From: Panopea generosa
Lineage: Eukaryota > Mollusca > Bivalvia > Adapedonta > Hiatellidae
Length of the DNA stretch: 64,000 nucleotides
Direction of reading: 5' to 3'
Assembly: GCA_029582155.1 (NCBI GenBank)
Contig: CM055897.1
Coordinates: 9,777,501 to 9,841,500 of the forward strand
Made by a program: the position numbers and the translations under genes. Positions 48,501 to 61,140 of this stretch are shown piece after piece. The notes beneath the pieces were generated by a model that worked only from the letters and a program-made list of their open reading frames with translations, was not told where the DNA came from and searched no databases. Within the stretch, counting starts at the first letter, position 1. Every line of letters starts with the position of its first letter.

Positions 48501-51500
48501 GTGCTCTATTATAAAAAAAAACATTTTGCTACTATATTTAGAATTTCGCCTTACGTTTCAGCAATTTCTATGAAGGACATGTCCAACTTGTGCACGCTCT
48601 TAAAGATCATTGTATTGTTCTGTATGAGACTCTCCTTCACGTCTGGTGTGATTAAAGGTGAACACAGTGCCATAAACACGTGCTGTTCCGCACCATTACC
48701 TTCCTTGGCTGTGACAGGTACGAAATGACCTTTCACGTGCATCACCTGGAATGATAAAGATAAATACTGAAGGTAAAGTATTATTTTAAATAAGGCGGCA
48801 TTGTTTGTATCAACAACACACCTCACAGTCCTATTTCTATACGAAATAGTTTTATAACAAACAGATTATATATGAAAATAAACAATAAAACATGTTAACC
48901 TCATGTTCTTTGTTTCGCTAGAGTTTATATGCTATCTGCCAATGAATCATTATAGTACTTTATAAATTCCGGGCTGTTTTAACTGTTATTATGCTGTTTG
49001 GCATCAACTAGATGTTCTGTTTGCATTGTAATCGTTACTTGATAATGTTTATAGGTAGACAGAGCATCAAGCACGGGAGAAGGAGGAGAAGGAGTGCTGC
49101 TTATGAAAGTTGTAGGTTAATTAGTTATGACGTCATAATACAGGTGCGATAGTAGACAGCCATGTTGTACCTTGCCACATTTTGGGAAACGCAGCTAATT
49201 GAACCACAAGCCTACAATAAGGTAGTTAAGATAAGTGTAATTATACAGCACTAAGTGGTTCTGTCTCGGGCGAACATTAAAAAAGAATAATTAAATTAAC
49301 ATTTTCTTTTATGTATATATTTTTGAAAAAAGAAAACTTCTCATATATAAGCTAGTTCAACAGAGTTATTTCTATCATATCCTATCTTATGATTATATGT
49401 GAAACACATAACTTATGATAATATGTGAAATATATGACTTATGATGATATGTGAAACAAATAATGTGTGATGATATGTGAAACACAGAACTTATAATGAT
49501 ATGTGACATTTATACCTTATGATGATATGTGAAACACATAACATGTGATGATATGTGAAACACATAATTTATGATGATATGTGAAACACATAACGTGTGA
49601 TGATATGTGAAACACATAACTTATAATGATATGTGACACTTATAACTTATGATTATATGTGAAACACATAACGTGTGATGTTATGTGAAACACATTAATT
49701 ATGATGATATGTGAAACACATAACGTGTGATGATTGGTGAAACACATAACTTATGATGATATGTGAAACACATAACGTGTGATGATTGGTGAAACACATA
49801 ACTTATGATGATATGTGAAACACATAACGTGGGAATACAGTAAATACAGTCATGTTGCTATAGGTATAACTGTGGTAATTATGCAAATAATTGACAACTT
49901 TCTTTCTTTTTTTTTGTTGTTTACTATTAGTTTTAAATGTATGGTTGAGATGAAAGAAAATTGCCGTCATAAAATATATGTATTTTAATTGATATATAAA
50001 GCAGGACAACTCATTGGTCGAATGACTAATATTACGTTCTTCCGGCTTAAAAAAAGAAAATACAATTTATTAGTCTATCCTTGTGGCCTAACACTCCGTC
50101 ACCAGTTGATGAATGGGCTGTTGAGAAAGAGCATATAAAAACTGTCAAGGTATGCATATAACACTGGTCCTCGGGCGAGTCAGCTGTCATTTGTACGACT
50201 ATAATCTACAATCTCATATTCTATATGAATACGGCTTGTCTGTATGCCAAGGTAGCTATTGTTTTAAGAATTATTCACTTGGTATGACAGGGCATGTAAT
50301 ACTTTAATATCTCCTCTATATTGAAACGTTTTATACATGGTTAAGCCTATATAATTGTTTGTGATAAAACTAAGCATTATTTATTGTTGTTTTATAGTAA
50401 TGGTCGCGTACAACAAGCAATCTATTGTTTGCAGTTTAAACAGATTGAACATTACTTAGTTGTTAGGAATGTCCACTAATTTAGTAAAGAACCTGTATAC
50501 CTCATTTAAATTACACATTTTATACAAAATATTTCAGTATCATCTAGTTTATACTAATTTATTTTAGCTCGATTGCGAGGAAAACTCAGATCTTATGTGA
50601 ACCGCTCCGAGTCCACTTCCTTGAGTGTTGTTTATGAGAGGCATCGGTTCGAGACAGGGATCAATTCTCAACCTCTGGTGTGAGCGTCCAACACTCTATC
50701 CACTACACAATCGGTCCGATTTCCGTTTCATCTGACAAATCGTGTTTCAATTTTGTAAACGTTTATTTAAAAAGTGCTTTAGAGAAAAGACTTGTAAATA
50801 AGATTCTATTTTCATCAGGTCATCCTTCAGAAAATACTATAAAATCCTATAAATAATATGCAAATGGATATGTATTACGTATATCGTTTATTTATATCAT
50901 TGGTAAGATAAAAAAATTAATGCATAACAGTTTTTTTAAACAAGTTACGTTAACCAGATGCCCCAGTAATATTTCACGTTGACATTGATATATAGGTTAT
51001 GTATTAATTACCGAGCGAGAAGTCTATGCAAGTGTTTTACGGTCCACAGGTTGTCAGTATCCGACACTTTTGATAAATGACGAAACAAAGTTGAGTACGT
51101 CAGAAAAATCTTGGGAAACACTTGTTTTAAGTGCTTGAAAGAATCTATCAAGTCTGCGATGCAGATTTATGTTTGTGTCTAGGGTAGAATTGAGAATAAC
51201 ATGTGTTTCTAATAACTCTCATTGCTTCGTTACTTTGACAATTTAATTTGCATTCAGGCAAACCTTTGAGTACTTACTACAAGTGGTTAAGGTATGTTTA
51301 GGTTCAGTGACAAGATCGTACGTTAATATCTTAATTCCGTTGCTCTGTTGGACTCAAATTTTAAGGAAGGCTTTGACATTATGTTCTCTGTGCATTTTTA
51401 TAATAAAACTTTCCAGTATGGTAGTACATTGTATTATTTGTTTTAAATGTTTTAGAACATAATTATAAACAATAGCTAGCAACATTTATTCACCAAATCC

Positions 51501-54500
51501 CGACCTTATTTACTAACTAGAACGCCAACTCAAATAAAGCCTACATTGTGTGTAGTACAAACATAAAGTCCTGAAGCACTCACTTAAACTGCGGAAGCTG
51601 ACAATATTGTGGTTTGACGCAATATCCGGGTTGGGAAAATGAAAGTTAAATAAGGGAAAAGTTAATCGCAGCATAATATAGTTGAAATGTTTAATTTAGA
51701 TGAAAAACTGACTATTAAATATTATAGGTCCCAATTTCTGTTTTAACAATTTATACGTCGGTTGCGTGTATCAGTTTTCCTCTTTAATCTCATACTGGAC
51801 TATGTTGCTTAAATAGGAATATTGATATACAAAATAACAATTTATATACAGAGACCCGTAACATCACCATAGTTACGCTGCAATTAACTCTATCTAATAC
51901 TAATTGGTTTTATGCAAAGCGATTTGCCAGCCCTTCATGCTGCCAACCCGTGTTTTACACTGACATATTATATAGTACAATAGGCGCTGTACAATATATC
52001 GGAGTAAATTATTCTCTACATTTTTTTGTGAAATTGGTTGGACGTACTATAATATTTCAGTCAATGTGTTTAAATGTACAGGGTGTTACACACCATCGCA
52101 TATGAAAATGGATCCGCATCCAATATATTTAAATGATTTGATATATTCTTTTTACAATAACAATTATTAAATACTATTAGTATTCATTTATTACTACAAT
52201 GACATCAACATAAACAGAAAAGACCAATGGAAAAGTATACTACGGTCTGTGCTCATAGAGCATTGTATGAAGATAATATAAAAATGTAGCCAAGTGTTAG
52301 GCGTCAAAACAGCAATTTAATGTTATACATTAATGCATTTAAAAAAAAGTTTTATGGAGACTTCAACTAAAATATAACCGACGCCCCCTTTTTAAAACTT
52401 GCTATCCATTTCTGTTTCTCACAGTTTATCGCTATCCGAAGTCTAATTGTTAAGCTTTCAAAAGTTTTATTGTCCGATGAATGCAGATAATTCTAAGGCG
52501 AATAACTTCTTCCTTCGCATGCTATTTTAAATTATGTAACATATATTATATGACTTTCGTTTTTATCTTAAGATATAATCTTAGATAGGTAATAAAAGCA
52601 GGCTTTCCAAATTATTCTGCCACTAATTTTGATATGAAAAAATACTTGATGTCGTTAATATGGGTCGTGATGCATGGGAACTAACGTTTGTTTCATAAAC
52701 GCGTGTATAGCGCAGAAACAAGTGAGTATGCCAAACATATGGTTTGTATTAAACAAATACGCGAAAGTTATAAACGTTTTTCTCATAGGAATTCTGAAAA
52801 GTCGACAGCTTTTAAAATTCGAATGCTATAATAACTTTTAATTTGTAAAGTTTGTATGGACGTAGTCTTTGGGTTCATTTTCTTCTTTTTCTAATAATAG
52901 CAAAGGGATTGTTTAAAAATGATACAATGGAGGAAACTGCTCATTTCATGTTAATTAGAGGAACGCTTCGAACTAAACAGGTCATTAGATACATAAGCGT
53001 TCTCAGTGCTTTTATTCGTTTAACTATTTCAAATAGATTGTGCGATTTCTTCTGTTTCTGATATCACAATTAAGCGTGTATATGTAGCCTGGGACAGTAT
53101 TAAATATACCTCTATGACAAAATCTCCCTTAAAAGCCCACACTATGATTAACATGTAAAGTATATTTAAATGATATCTTAAATCAAGGTAAAAATATCCG
53201 CATTGATGTAACAATTAAACCATTAAGTAGGCGATAAACCAGATCTCACCTTCACATCTCCAAATCCGCCCTGTCTCTTTAGTGTTCTAGACATATTCAT
53301 TCGGCAAAAGAAAGATGTTCTCCGTCCTTGCTGACCGTCGGCCGCCGCGACCCCATGTAATAGCTGCGCCTGCACAGTACCATGGTCTCGCTTGTCGACG
53401 ATATCAAATAGACTATCACCTTGAGTTTTCATATCAACCATTGAATGCCCTAGGTATTCTGTGACATTCTCGGAAATATAGACTAACTTTCCATCCCGGG
53501 TAGTGACTAGAATGAACCCAGTCAGGGACTGAAATTAAAATGAATTAGTGTACTATAAATGCAACATTTTAATCGTGGACAAAACTTATTAGATTTTATG
53601 TTTTAGTAATGTGAATATGTCTAATTTATATTTCAAATACGACTTAAACCAATGCCAGGATTTATATATATTGACGAGTTGTGTTGTGCACTACTATGAT
53701 GACAGTCTATGTTCTGCTTAATGTATTTCCTATTCAAACTACACGTGAAATCAGATCAAATGAGACCAAATTATTCCAATACATGTATGTTGGTTTTCTA
53801 ATAATGTATATTGTTTGAACTGGTATGATATTTTATATCTATAGCAAAAAAAACAGGGTATACAAGTATGAGTAACCATAGCAATGCGTGATCATATCAC
53901 CTATAAATAAATATAGATGGTGCTTAGATTTTTGCAAATTAAAACTTAAATATGATAGAAAAGAGGCTCAAATATTGTTTCTTATGTTGAATACGTTTTG
54001 TCTAAAGAACTATTCATGTGTTAATGGTCACCCTAATAAAAAAAAAATATCGCCCGATGTATCGTTGTACATACACATAAATGCTATAGACATTATAAGG
54101 AGCAATTGAATAAACACACATGTATTCATTAAGTGGTGTATGCATTTTCTTGCAGTAACACTTAACTCGACACCCAGTTATACTATCACTTATCTCGCCT
54201 TCGTCGATTTAAATCGCAAAGTGTTTGCAATAACCCGCAACTTCCATCATGCACTTAGCGCGTGATACAAGTGGGCTTGTATTCCACCGACAACTACAGT
54301 TTAACGTGTTTTATGCAACTCAATCACATATTGCTGTTGAAAACTTTACCTTAGCTCCCAGAACTAGTAATATGTGACATAAGTGTCCGTACGTTCGTCA
54401 ATTGCAGCAATCTCGCTTTAATTTTTACATGTACATTTTGGCGAAATGGGGAGGGCTATAACTTAAGTTTATAAAATTTGTTTCATTTTATTCATTAACT

Positions 54501-57500
54501 ATGCTACAAATTGATGTTTTCAACATGTAAAATACGAAATGTTATTAAATTGAATAACTATTGGTAAACTCTGGGAATGACCATGTTCTTTGACAAAATC
54601 AGATACTTATATTATCTTGTTAATTCTTAATTAAATGTCATTTTGAGGACTCATTCAATCCTAGTCCATCTATATTCTTTGTCTGTATGGAGTTCAACTT
54701 ATGTTGCACTAAGCCCTAAAACTTATTTTATTTCATTCACCTGTGCTTCAAATGAATCGTCTTATCAGACAGTATTACACCACCACAATAGGTTTACGCA
54801 CAAACAGAAAACCATGTTTCACTAGACAGCTGAATAACCAATACTCTGTTTTTAAGGATAGGGAAGGTAGCGAGAAACAGATATAAAACATATTAATTGA
54901 ATTGAATCGGAATGCATAAATATCATGGTCATATGAGGCAGGCATTGCAAAGAAACATACGTAAATATAGAAAGATTAAATACACTGGTATAGGTGTGAT
55001 TCCCACGAGATGTTAAACATAACTTAAATAAACTCGGCCAAAAAAGAATATAATCTGTTTGAGTTCATTCATTCACTCTATTTGCTTTACCTTAATCGCA
55101 ATACGCAAACGAATAATCGTACGTAATTCAATGTCGAACGTATGTTATGTTTTCTTAACAACCTAGTGCAACTCCATAACAAAGTCGGCAGAGCAATAGG
55201 ACCGCCTACATGACCTTTATGTTCTGCTGAACGTCGTCAATAAGGTCACACTATTTTTCCAAAGGCAAATTATGAAAATAGCTCACCAACTTGTGGGTTA
55301 TTTGCTTGCTGACGTCAATAGATTTAAATATACACATTTTACGGTCCGGGAGGCAATGGTTTGGATAGTGTATTGTTAACTCGAGAAAGTAAACAGTAAT
55401 GTATGTGAGAAGATTACAATTTAATGAAGTATAATACTTTTATATTTCCTTTTACAAGTTACCGAAATAAATATGTGCCCCTTTTTCAAACAAAAGCACC
55501 ATTTCAATGGGAACATGATGGTTTAGTGTTTGGCCAGATTTTGATTTTTCATAGCTTATTTATAGATAGACAAAATTCATTTATAAATACTAAATCATTA
55601 GAAATTTAATAACAAAAATTCGGTTAGCTGCATTGTGGAAGAAAGGAAAATATATAGCTTTAATGTATGACCTTGAAACTACTTTTATTTAAAGCGTTTA
55701 GACTATATGAACTATGCTTATACTTATGTTCCTATAGGTCCATACATAGTATGAATAACGATAAACACATGTGAAGTTTAAGCCAATCAGAAAATAGCTG
55801 GAAGACTTCACCTGTGTGATAATGTTAACTGAGTTTACAGGAGGGAGTGTAAAATGGAGGTCATGTACACACCTACTAGGTATATTCCGGGGCTTTTATA
55901 GATAACTTGATGGATCGATGTAATAAAGCTATAATACCATATTAAGATATCAAAACGAAGCACGTTAGCTTAACACTTCCTCAAAATGTGATGATTTAAT
56001 TTATAAAATGAAAATGATTAAAACATATCAAAACTATTTTGAGACGACATTTTAAACGTTGATAGTTTCATTGTTAAACAAAACAGTTTATAGACTATAA
56101 AAATGAGAATTTCAACTAAACAGGAGCGGTAAATACGTGTAACGGTCCATACGTTAAACTGGACATTTATTATTCCACAATTCCAATTTATGTGTTTTAG
56201 GTCAACTCCATGCTCTCAAGAACTCAAGTCTTTCAGTGAGTATTATCTAAAACTCATAAACACAACCTGTGACAATATTCACGGATTCGGTCCAAAAGAA
56301 ATGTATCCATTCGGTCCTCTCTATTGATTCGTTTGTCTGAGAAGTTGCATCATTTTATGCCATTGAAAGCTACCAGACTATTATTTATCTAACCACTCTT
56401 TCGTGGAATTCTGGATGTTAACCAAATATTCAGGCACACATACATGTATCCCGGCAAGTACCCTGCCCCATTTTTACTGAACACCACAGGTTGAGATTTC
56501 ATTTTTAACTACTGTACTTTCTTTTATCTTGACTTCGCTGACCAAAACGTCCATATGTGTAATGCCTTCGATGGTGTGTGATCATCAAATGTACATGTAC
56601 AATGAGTTCAAGTAATCATTCAGAGAATTTAAGATTATTTATGAGTTGAGAAAAAAAAGACGTTAAGTGAAAGCGACACGTGATTTCACTTTCATCAGCG
56701 GTAAGGACGAATGATAATGTGACATAATATCTATATCAATCATCACGAAGAATATGATCGGGCTGGGATTTAAACTCCTGATCCCTAGGCTGATACGTAG
56801 ACTAACTAACCGAGAATATTCCTCTCCCTTGAAGGGAAAGCAATTATCTACATGGTTTGTGAAAATTAAAAAAATCTTATCAATTGATTTTGTCTTTACA
56901 TGTAAAACGGCTATATTTAGAAATGACAATGAAAAGATAAAACCGTACTAAAGTCAAACCGGCACACCTTACACAGGGTATAAATCTTCCTGCATGGTGA
57001 AGTGTGTCAATGATTCAGACAAAAGTAATGTAATGAGGAAAACATAAATATATGCGCTGATATTAACCACATTGTAAACACAGGGTAACAAAACAGAACA
57101 TTACAACACTACTTGATCCCCGCTTGCTAAGATGATGTAAATAGGGTTATATAAACAGTCTCAGGAGAAAAATCACCCGACCAGTGGGGTGGGGGCTGGG
57201 GATCGTATTGAGACACAGAATAATAAGTTAGAGAAATAAATTCAAATTGATGTTAACACCGAGTTAAAACATTTAGTTAGAAAACAAATTGCAGATAACA
57301 ACATACGGAAAACAATGATAATTAACCACAAACATGTACATGGGATATTTTCAAACTGGAAATCTTGACAATTAGGCCGGAAATCAGCTCAAAACTCATT
57401 TCAATGATACTGTATAATATTCATTGAAGGGTTGGTATATTAGGGAAAACATTGTAACTACTGTTTGTCTTTGTTAATACACATACAAGTTGGAATAAAC

Positions 57501-58580
57501 ATTGAAGAACAACTTACCGAAGTGAAATCACACGGGACTTCAATTGAACAGCGGTTTGTTGGGAGCACTGAAACGATAAAAAAAATATTTCTTGTATTTG
57601 AACGTTAATGTCAAGTTGCTTTTACAAAATCTAACTATTGGACCCCCATGAATGAATATATAGGCTACTAATAGCAGATTATGCCTAATTATAATAGTTG
57701 TACTTCATTTCAACCTAGTGTTTACTGTAAGAATTCAGTTCAGCCTCTGTAAACTACACGACAATAAACAAGTTCTTCAGTTTAACGGCTGTATTACGTG
57801 ATATGGTATTGATGTTATACGCTATGCTGACAGGAAACCTGCTATATGCGATTACATAAGATGACAAGAAGATACTACAGGACACTTGAATGTTTATCAT
57901 TGTATCCAACCTAGCCTGAGAGCTTAGATAGCTGCACCACAGCTAACCACTTTGTAACTTCCTTTTCAACATCCTTCTATCACTTTCAAGTCCTATTATT
58001 GTTTTCTGATGAAACACAATGACAAACTTCCTAATACTGTACTTTTTTTCCTTGAGTGTGTGTTAACACTTGTGCGTTAAATAACATGTCAGGCTCCGAT
58101 AGATGAGTTAACATAGCATCGACAATGTCGAGTTGCATAAAAGGTAATATATAAAACAATATATGCAAAACTAATTAATTTAAATAAACTTCCAGTACCC
58201 ATTTGGCCTTTAATCAAACCTGTTTGTAACAGTATATAAACCGGGCACATAAAAGTAATTGTAAAGCAGGACAACTTTGTTGAAACATGTTATTCGAATA
58301 TGTGCACATTCATTTAAAATTTAAAGAAAAAACGAACCAATGTTTACAGGAAGTCAAACGTTTCTGTATTTATAAAGGACAAACATATTTCTAAACAAAA
58401 CACGTCTACTTACTTTTCTGAAGTATGTTGCATTTTCGGATGTACACACAACTAAGGGACATGATTTGTAATTGTGATAGCCTCTGCCGGGCGGACTCTT
58501 GTAAAGGGAGCAGATCTCGCATCGTTGCTATTTCGCCATTTATTTGATCTCTTCGCTGCTTTGAGGCCCCTCTGTTCGAC
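45561..58580 (-). CDS. NPAS4: NPAS4 / dysfusion homologue, bHLH-PAS factor (first exon missing)
   Basis: bHLH-PAS transcription factor, expected to act in the nucleus as a heterodimer with ARNT/Tango; vertebrate NPAS4 is an activity-induced neuronal factor. Eight exons join in phase: 58414-58580, 57518-57567, 53250-53528, 48555-48745, 48121-48227, 47722-47878, 45877-47435, 45561-45592. All introns are GT-AG. Numbering from the first visible residue gives 847 residues: basic/HLH 2-56 ([12 protein letters not shown]), PAS-A about 74-170 ([20 protein letters not shown]), PAS-B about 215-320 ([13 protein letters not shown]), then a long Ser/Pro-rich acidic tail. The bHLH, the LGHSMVD segment and the RSWYS-LHPEDL segment are typical of NPAS4, not of HIF, SIM or AHR. 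Mammalian NPAS4 is about 800 residues, so the length fits. The start codon lies in an upstream exon I could not establish. Confidence 0.93.
45877..47435 (-). CDS. NPAS4: NPAS4 large exon: linker and transactivation region
   Basis: 1559-bp exon between 'atttgcag' and 'gtaagttg'. It encodes residues 318-838, beginning [20 protein letters not shown] after PAS-B. It contains a basic patch (IKALKRKLQ), three SUMO consensus sites (K638, K691, K814), two LxxLL motifs (702-706, 825-829), xLAP motifs near 529-534 and 622-627, Ser-rich stretches, and an acidic hydrophobic segment ([20 protein letters not shown]). Low complexity and acidity fit a transactivation domain; homology to vertebrate NPAS4 here is weak, as expected. 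Confidence 0.92.
47722..47878 (-). CDS. NPAS4: NPAS4 exon: PAS-B C-terminal half
   Basis: 157-bp exon between 'attaacag' and 'gtaagaaag'. It encodes [20 protein letters not shown] and [15 protein letters not shown], the beta-sheet part of PAS-B with the conserved V-I-W-V segment, and ends CINQVV plus a split Ser codon. It is in phase with both neighbours. Confidence 0.92.
48121..48227 (-). CDS. NPAS4: NPAS4 exon: PAS-B N-terminal part
   Basis: 107-bp exon encoding [20 protein letters not shown] and [15 protein letters not shown]. The [13 protein letters not shown] stretch is the strongest single indicator of NPAS4. The acceptor was placed after 'acattag', not two bases later, because the alternative creates a stop codon at the junction. 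Confidence 0.93.
48555..48745 (-). CDS. NPAS4: NPAS4 exon: inter-PAS region and start of PAS-B
   Basis: 191-bp exon between 'cattccag' and 'gtaagg'. It encodes [20 protein letters not shown] through FMALCSPLI (end of the PAS-A associated strand) to [16 protein letters not shown], which opens PAS-B. Confidence 0.92.
49128..49135. promoter_or_regulatory. Full CRE palindrome (intron)
   Basis: Exact TGACGTCA, the high-affinity CREB/ATF site. It is one of three in the window, all within NPAS4 or its immediate upstream flank. Function is inferred only. Confidence 0.5.
49380..49832. repeat. 26-bp minisatellite in NPAS4 intron
   Basis: About 17 units of 26 bp close to 'tgatgatatgtgaaacacat' plus 'aactta' or 'aacgtg'. 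The two endings partly alternate, giving a 52-bp dimer. Confidence 0.93.
50546..50722 (-). mobile_element. tRNA-derived SINE, family B, copy 2
   Basis: On the minus strand it reads 'tgtgtagtggatagagtgtt' (A box), 'gagaattgatccctg' (B-box region), 'cgatgcctctcataaacaac', 'gactcggagcggttcacat', 'gcaatcgagctaaaataaat' and 'tagtataaa'. This is collinear with the copy at 33.75 kb. Relative to NPAS4 it is inserted in the sense orientation within an intron. Confidence 0.85.
53250..53528 (-). CDS. NPAS4: NPAS4 exon: PAS-A
   Basis: 279-bp, phase 0-0 exon between 'aatttcag' and 'gtgaga'. It encodes [60 protein letters not shown], and a linker with [16 protein letters not shown]. The GKLVYISE-(9)-LGHSMVD pattern followed by GDSLFDIVD is PAS-A of the NPAS4 type. 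Confidence 0.95.
53529..57517 (-). other. NPAS4: NPAS4 intron, 4.0 kb
   Basis: No further exon recognised. It contains a TGACGTCA palindrome at 55310-55317 and a weak tRNA-like segment on the minus strand near 56760-56815 with 'ggagtttaaatcccagccc'. The rest is AT-rich. Confidence 0.8.
55310..55317. promoter_or_regulatory. Full CRE palindrome (intron)
   Basis: Exact TGACGTCA within the intron before the PAS-A exon. It is a candidate intronic enhancer element; only the sequence match is observed. Confidence 0.5.
57518..57567 (-). CDS. NPAS4: NPAS4 small linker exon
   Basis: 50-bp exon between 'cgtttcag' and 'gtaagttg'. It completes a split Met codon and encodes [17 protein letters not shown]'s first part through FTS, the linker between HLH and PAS-A. 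Of the three frames only this phase joins both neighbours without a stop. Confidence 0.8.
57568..58413 (-). other. NPAS4: NPAS4 intron, 0.85 kb
   Basis: Intron between bHLH exon and small linker exon. No repeats or extra exons recognised. Confidence 0.8.
58414..58580 (-). CDS. NPAS4: NPAS4 exon: bHLH
   Basis: 167-bp exon between 'cttccag' and 'gtaagt'. It encodes [20 protein letters not shown] (basic region and helix 1), [20 protein letters not shown] and [15 protein letters not shown] (loop and helix 2). The basic region GASK-RRDQIN is characteristic of NPAS4. The exon starts with the last base of a split codon, so an upstream coding exon is required; the preceding in-frame sequence has no ATG before a stop. 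Confidence 0.95.
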
Positions 58581-58734
58581 CTGGAAGAACCATTTGTAAG
58601 AGTGTTAATAATGAAGAACAGTTTTATTTATTATAACATGATAACCAGTTTACTCTAGTAGGGGTCTGTCAGCAACATATTCGGTTTGTAACACCAATAC
58701 ATATTGGTTTGTACCATCAGCATTTAAGGTGTAT

Positions 58735-58992
58735 ATCATCGACACATTCGGTTTGTATCACTGACACAATCAGTTTGTATCACTGACACATTCGGTTTGT
58801 ATCACTGACACATTCAGTTTGTATCACTGACACATTCGGTTTGTATTACTGACACATTCGGTTTTTATTGCCGACACATTCGGTTTGTATCACCGACACG
58901 TACGGTATATATCACTAACATATTTGGTTTGCATCACTGACATATTTGATTTATATAACCGACACATTCGGTTTGCATAATCACCTAATTTT
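58735..58992. repeat. 22-bp minisatellite
   Basis: About eleven units of 'cactgacacattcggtttgt' plus 'at', with small variants (cagtttg, ccgacac). It lies in the first NPAS4 intron, or promoter region if the first exon is close. Confidence 0.92.
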
Positions 58993-59378
58993 AGATAGCA
59001 GCAATACTGGAAGAAACAAATAAGATGTAAGCTTATAACAGAATAATAGAATAGATGTAATTCTTATGTGAGAGGCAGTGCAGTTTGACATTTTCTCATA
59101 TACATTATTTTGTTTCTTTTGTTTTTAATCAATAAACGCAATTCCTTGTGGTGAATACAAAATGATCATTGCTGCCACCTCGTCTGTATGTATAAAGTGC
59201 ACTTAATATGATCATAGAACATTTGTATAATGATGATGTTTATGCGGTTGTGGAAGCTGTATAATATGAATGCTAGTATATTTCTTGATGGACATAAATA
59301 TATTTATTTTTAATATTTATTTCTATGCAGTGGAGTGTGCATAACCGCCTTTGTATAAATACAAGTGTAAAAATAAGT

Positions 59379-59422
59379 CGTCGTTGCTGCTGCTGCTGTT
59401 GTTGTTGTTGTTGTAGTTGTTG
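59379..59422. repeat. (TGC)n/(TTG)n microsatellite
   Basis: A short TGC triplet run followed by TTG triplets, with one interrupting TAG. Confidence 0.9.
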
Positions 59423-60020
59423 AATACACATCTAAGTATTTTTATTTCAATTAAGTTTATTTAACGAATCTTGGAATCTTGCCGTCATAGCTTGCGGCAA
59501 CAGACACTTTAATTACTTACAAATAGGTGTCATTTATCAGTCTTTAGCTATTGATTAATCTTCAAATTGTCAATACCAATGTATTTAAATGTTTAGTTTT
59601 TATGGACGATGTCTCATGTTAAGTGTAAATGGTGTAGCACAACATAATATAAATGTATTCAGCAATTAAACATTGCATCAATATGTAATACGTAATATTT
59701 AAACAGTATTTAAACAGTAAACAATATTACTAATTTGTTATTGTTTTGTTTTAATGTGCATCACAGCATGTAACATCGTTTCATATCTAGCCCATGTGAT
59801 ATAGAACACAGATACTCATTACAACTTGTTGTACGTTCTATCCCCTTATGTATTCCAGAATAACAGCATGTATGTGAATCATCCATTAGCAACCACGCCA
59901 GAAAGATAACAGTGTACAAAAAAGTACACTTTCAGGAATAAATAATTTCTTTCTCGTTCTTACTTCTTTGAAATGTGACGCAAGCTCATTGAAGAGAAGT
60001 CTAGAAAGTGTAAAGTTTAC

Positions 60021-60118
60021 CTATTCCATTGCCAAAATATGAAGTCTGGGAACTTGCAAAAAAATGTGCTTGTTCTAGATATAACAGCGGTGAATAATCG
60101 TAGAGGGAAACCTTTCAT
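60021..60118 (-). CDS. Candidate NPAS4 first coding exon (weak)
   Basis: ATG at 60118-60116 opens a 32-codon frame without stops. It ends in 'gaatag' before 'gtaaac', with two spare bases that would complete the Arg codon in front of SNRGASK. Phase fits exactly. Against it: the donor is only moderate, and the encoded leader (MKGFPLRLFTAVISRTSTFF...) is hydrophobic and unlike the short leader of vertebrate NPAS4. It may be a chance open frame. Confidence 0.2.
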
Positions 60119-60642
60119 AAGGTGTATTTCTTCCCAGGGATTGGTTGATTAGTATAAACATAATTCATACGTTTCGAACAAACACATTATTGCCGCTTGC
60201 CAAGGCACTTTTCAAAGTTTCTAGTCATATTTTAGTACACTAGTACCATTGCGTATGTCTGGCAAGTAGGTGAACAGCCTAGTTGCTGCCTACAATGTTG
60301 TTTTTTTTTTTACAGATTTGCGTAATACCACAGGAGAAATATTTTAAAAAGTACACACGTTAGGTTTGAGCAGTTAGAATATGACATCAGCAGATGTCTA
60401 TGTCTAACAGCGAAGGTTACTGTAGCACACACTGCCAGTAAAGATAACAGCTAAGCATGAGAGAGAGCGCGCGGACCACATGGGCTTGTATAACGTTACT
60501 TAATGACCTCACGCAATATATACCATGGGTGCTAAAATGTTGTGAACATAAATCGAACACGTATCTTAAAACTCCTGCATAATTGTGACGGATTTCCATA
60601 GGCACCAATAGGAATATTAATGAGAAGTTAGTTGATAGACAT

Positions 60643-61140
60643 ATCAGTGGAGGTTAGTCAATAACCATTTTCATGGGAGACTGGTCAATAGACATATCGA
60701 TGGAGGTTAATCAATAAACATATTGATGGGAGATTGGTTAATATACATATCAATGGGAGGTTAATCAATAAACATATTGATGGGAGATTGGTCAATATAC
60801 ATATAAATGGGAGGTTAATCAATAAACATAGTATGGGATATTGGTTAATCAATAAACATATTGATGGGAGATTGGTCAATAGACATATCAATGGGAGGTT
60901 AATCAATAAACATATTGATGGGAGATTGGTCAATATACATTTCAATGGGAGGTTATTCAATAAACATATTATGGGAGATTGGTTAATCAATTAACATATT
61001 GGTGGGAGATTGGTCAATAGACGTATCAATGGGAGGTTAATCAATAAACATACGGATGGGAGATTGGTCAATAAACATATTAATGGGATATTGGCCAATA
61101 AACATATTAATTGGAAGGTGGCCAATAGTTATATTAGTGA
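60643..61140. repeat. 54-bp (2 x 27) minisatellite
   Basis: About nine dimeric units: 'ggtcaatatacatatcaatg', 'ggaggttaatcaataaacat' and 'attgatgggagatt'. The two 27-bp halves are related to each other. Open frames on both strands here are repeat by-products. Confidence 0.93.

Larger units (their letters stand above)
48746..53249 (-). other. NPAS4: NPAS4 intron, 4.5 kb
   Basis: Intron between the PAS-A exon and the inter-PAS exon. It contains a TGACGTCA palindrome (49128-49135), a 26-bp minisatellite (49380-49832) and an inverted SINE family B copy (50546-50722). No further exon was recognised. Confidence 0.85.

Noticed and set aside
57176-57190. A further CUGGU-containing hairpin on the minus strand
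   Set aside because: It lies in an intron, the loop would be seven bases with ACUGGUC, and the flanking G-rich run makes it likely to be chance.
45561-58580. HIF-alpha, SIM or AHR identity for the bHLH-PAS gene
   Set aside because: The bHLH ([11 protein letters not shown]) and PAS segments ([19 protein letters not shown]) match NPAS4; the xLAP motifs alone do not make it a HIF.
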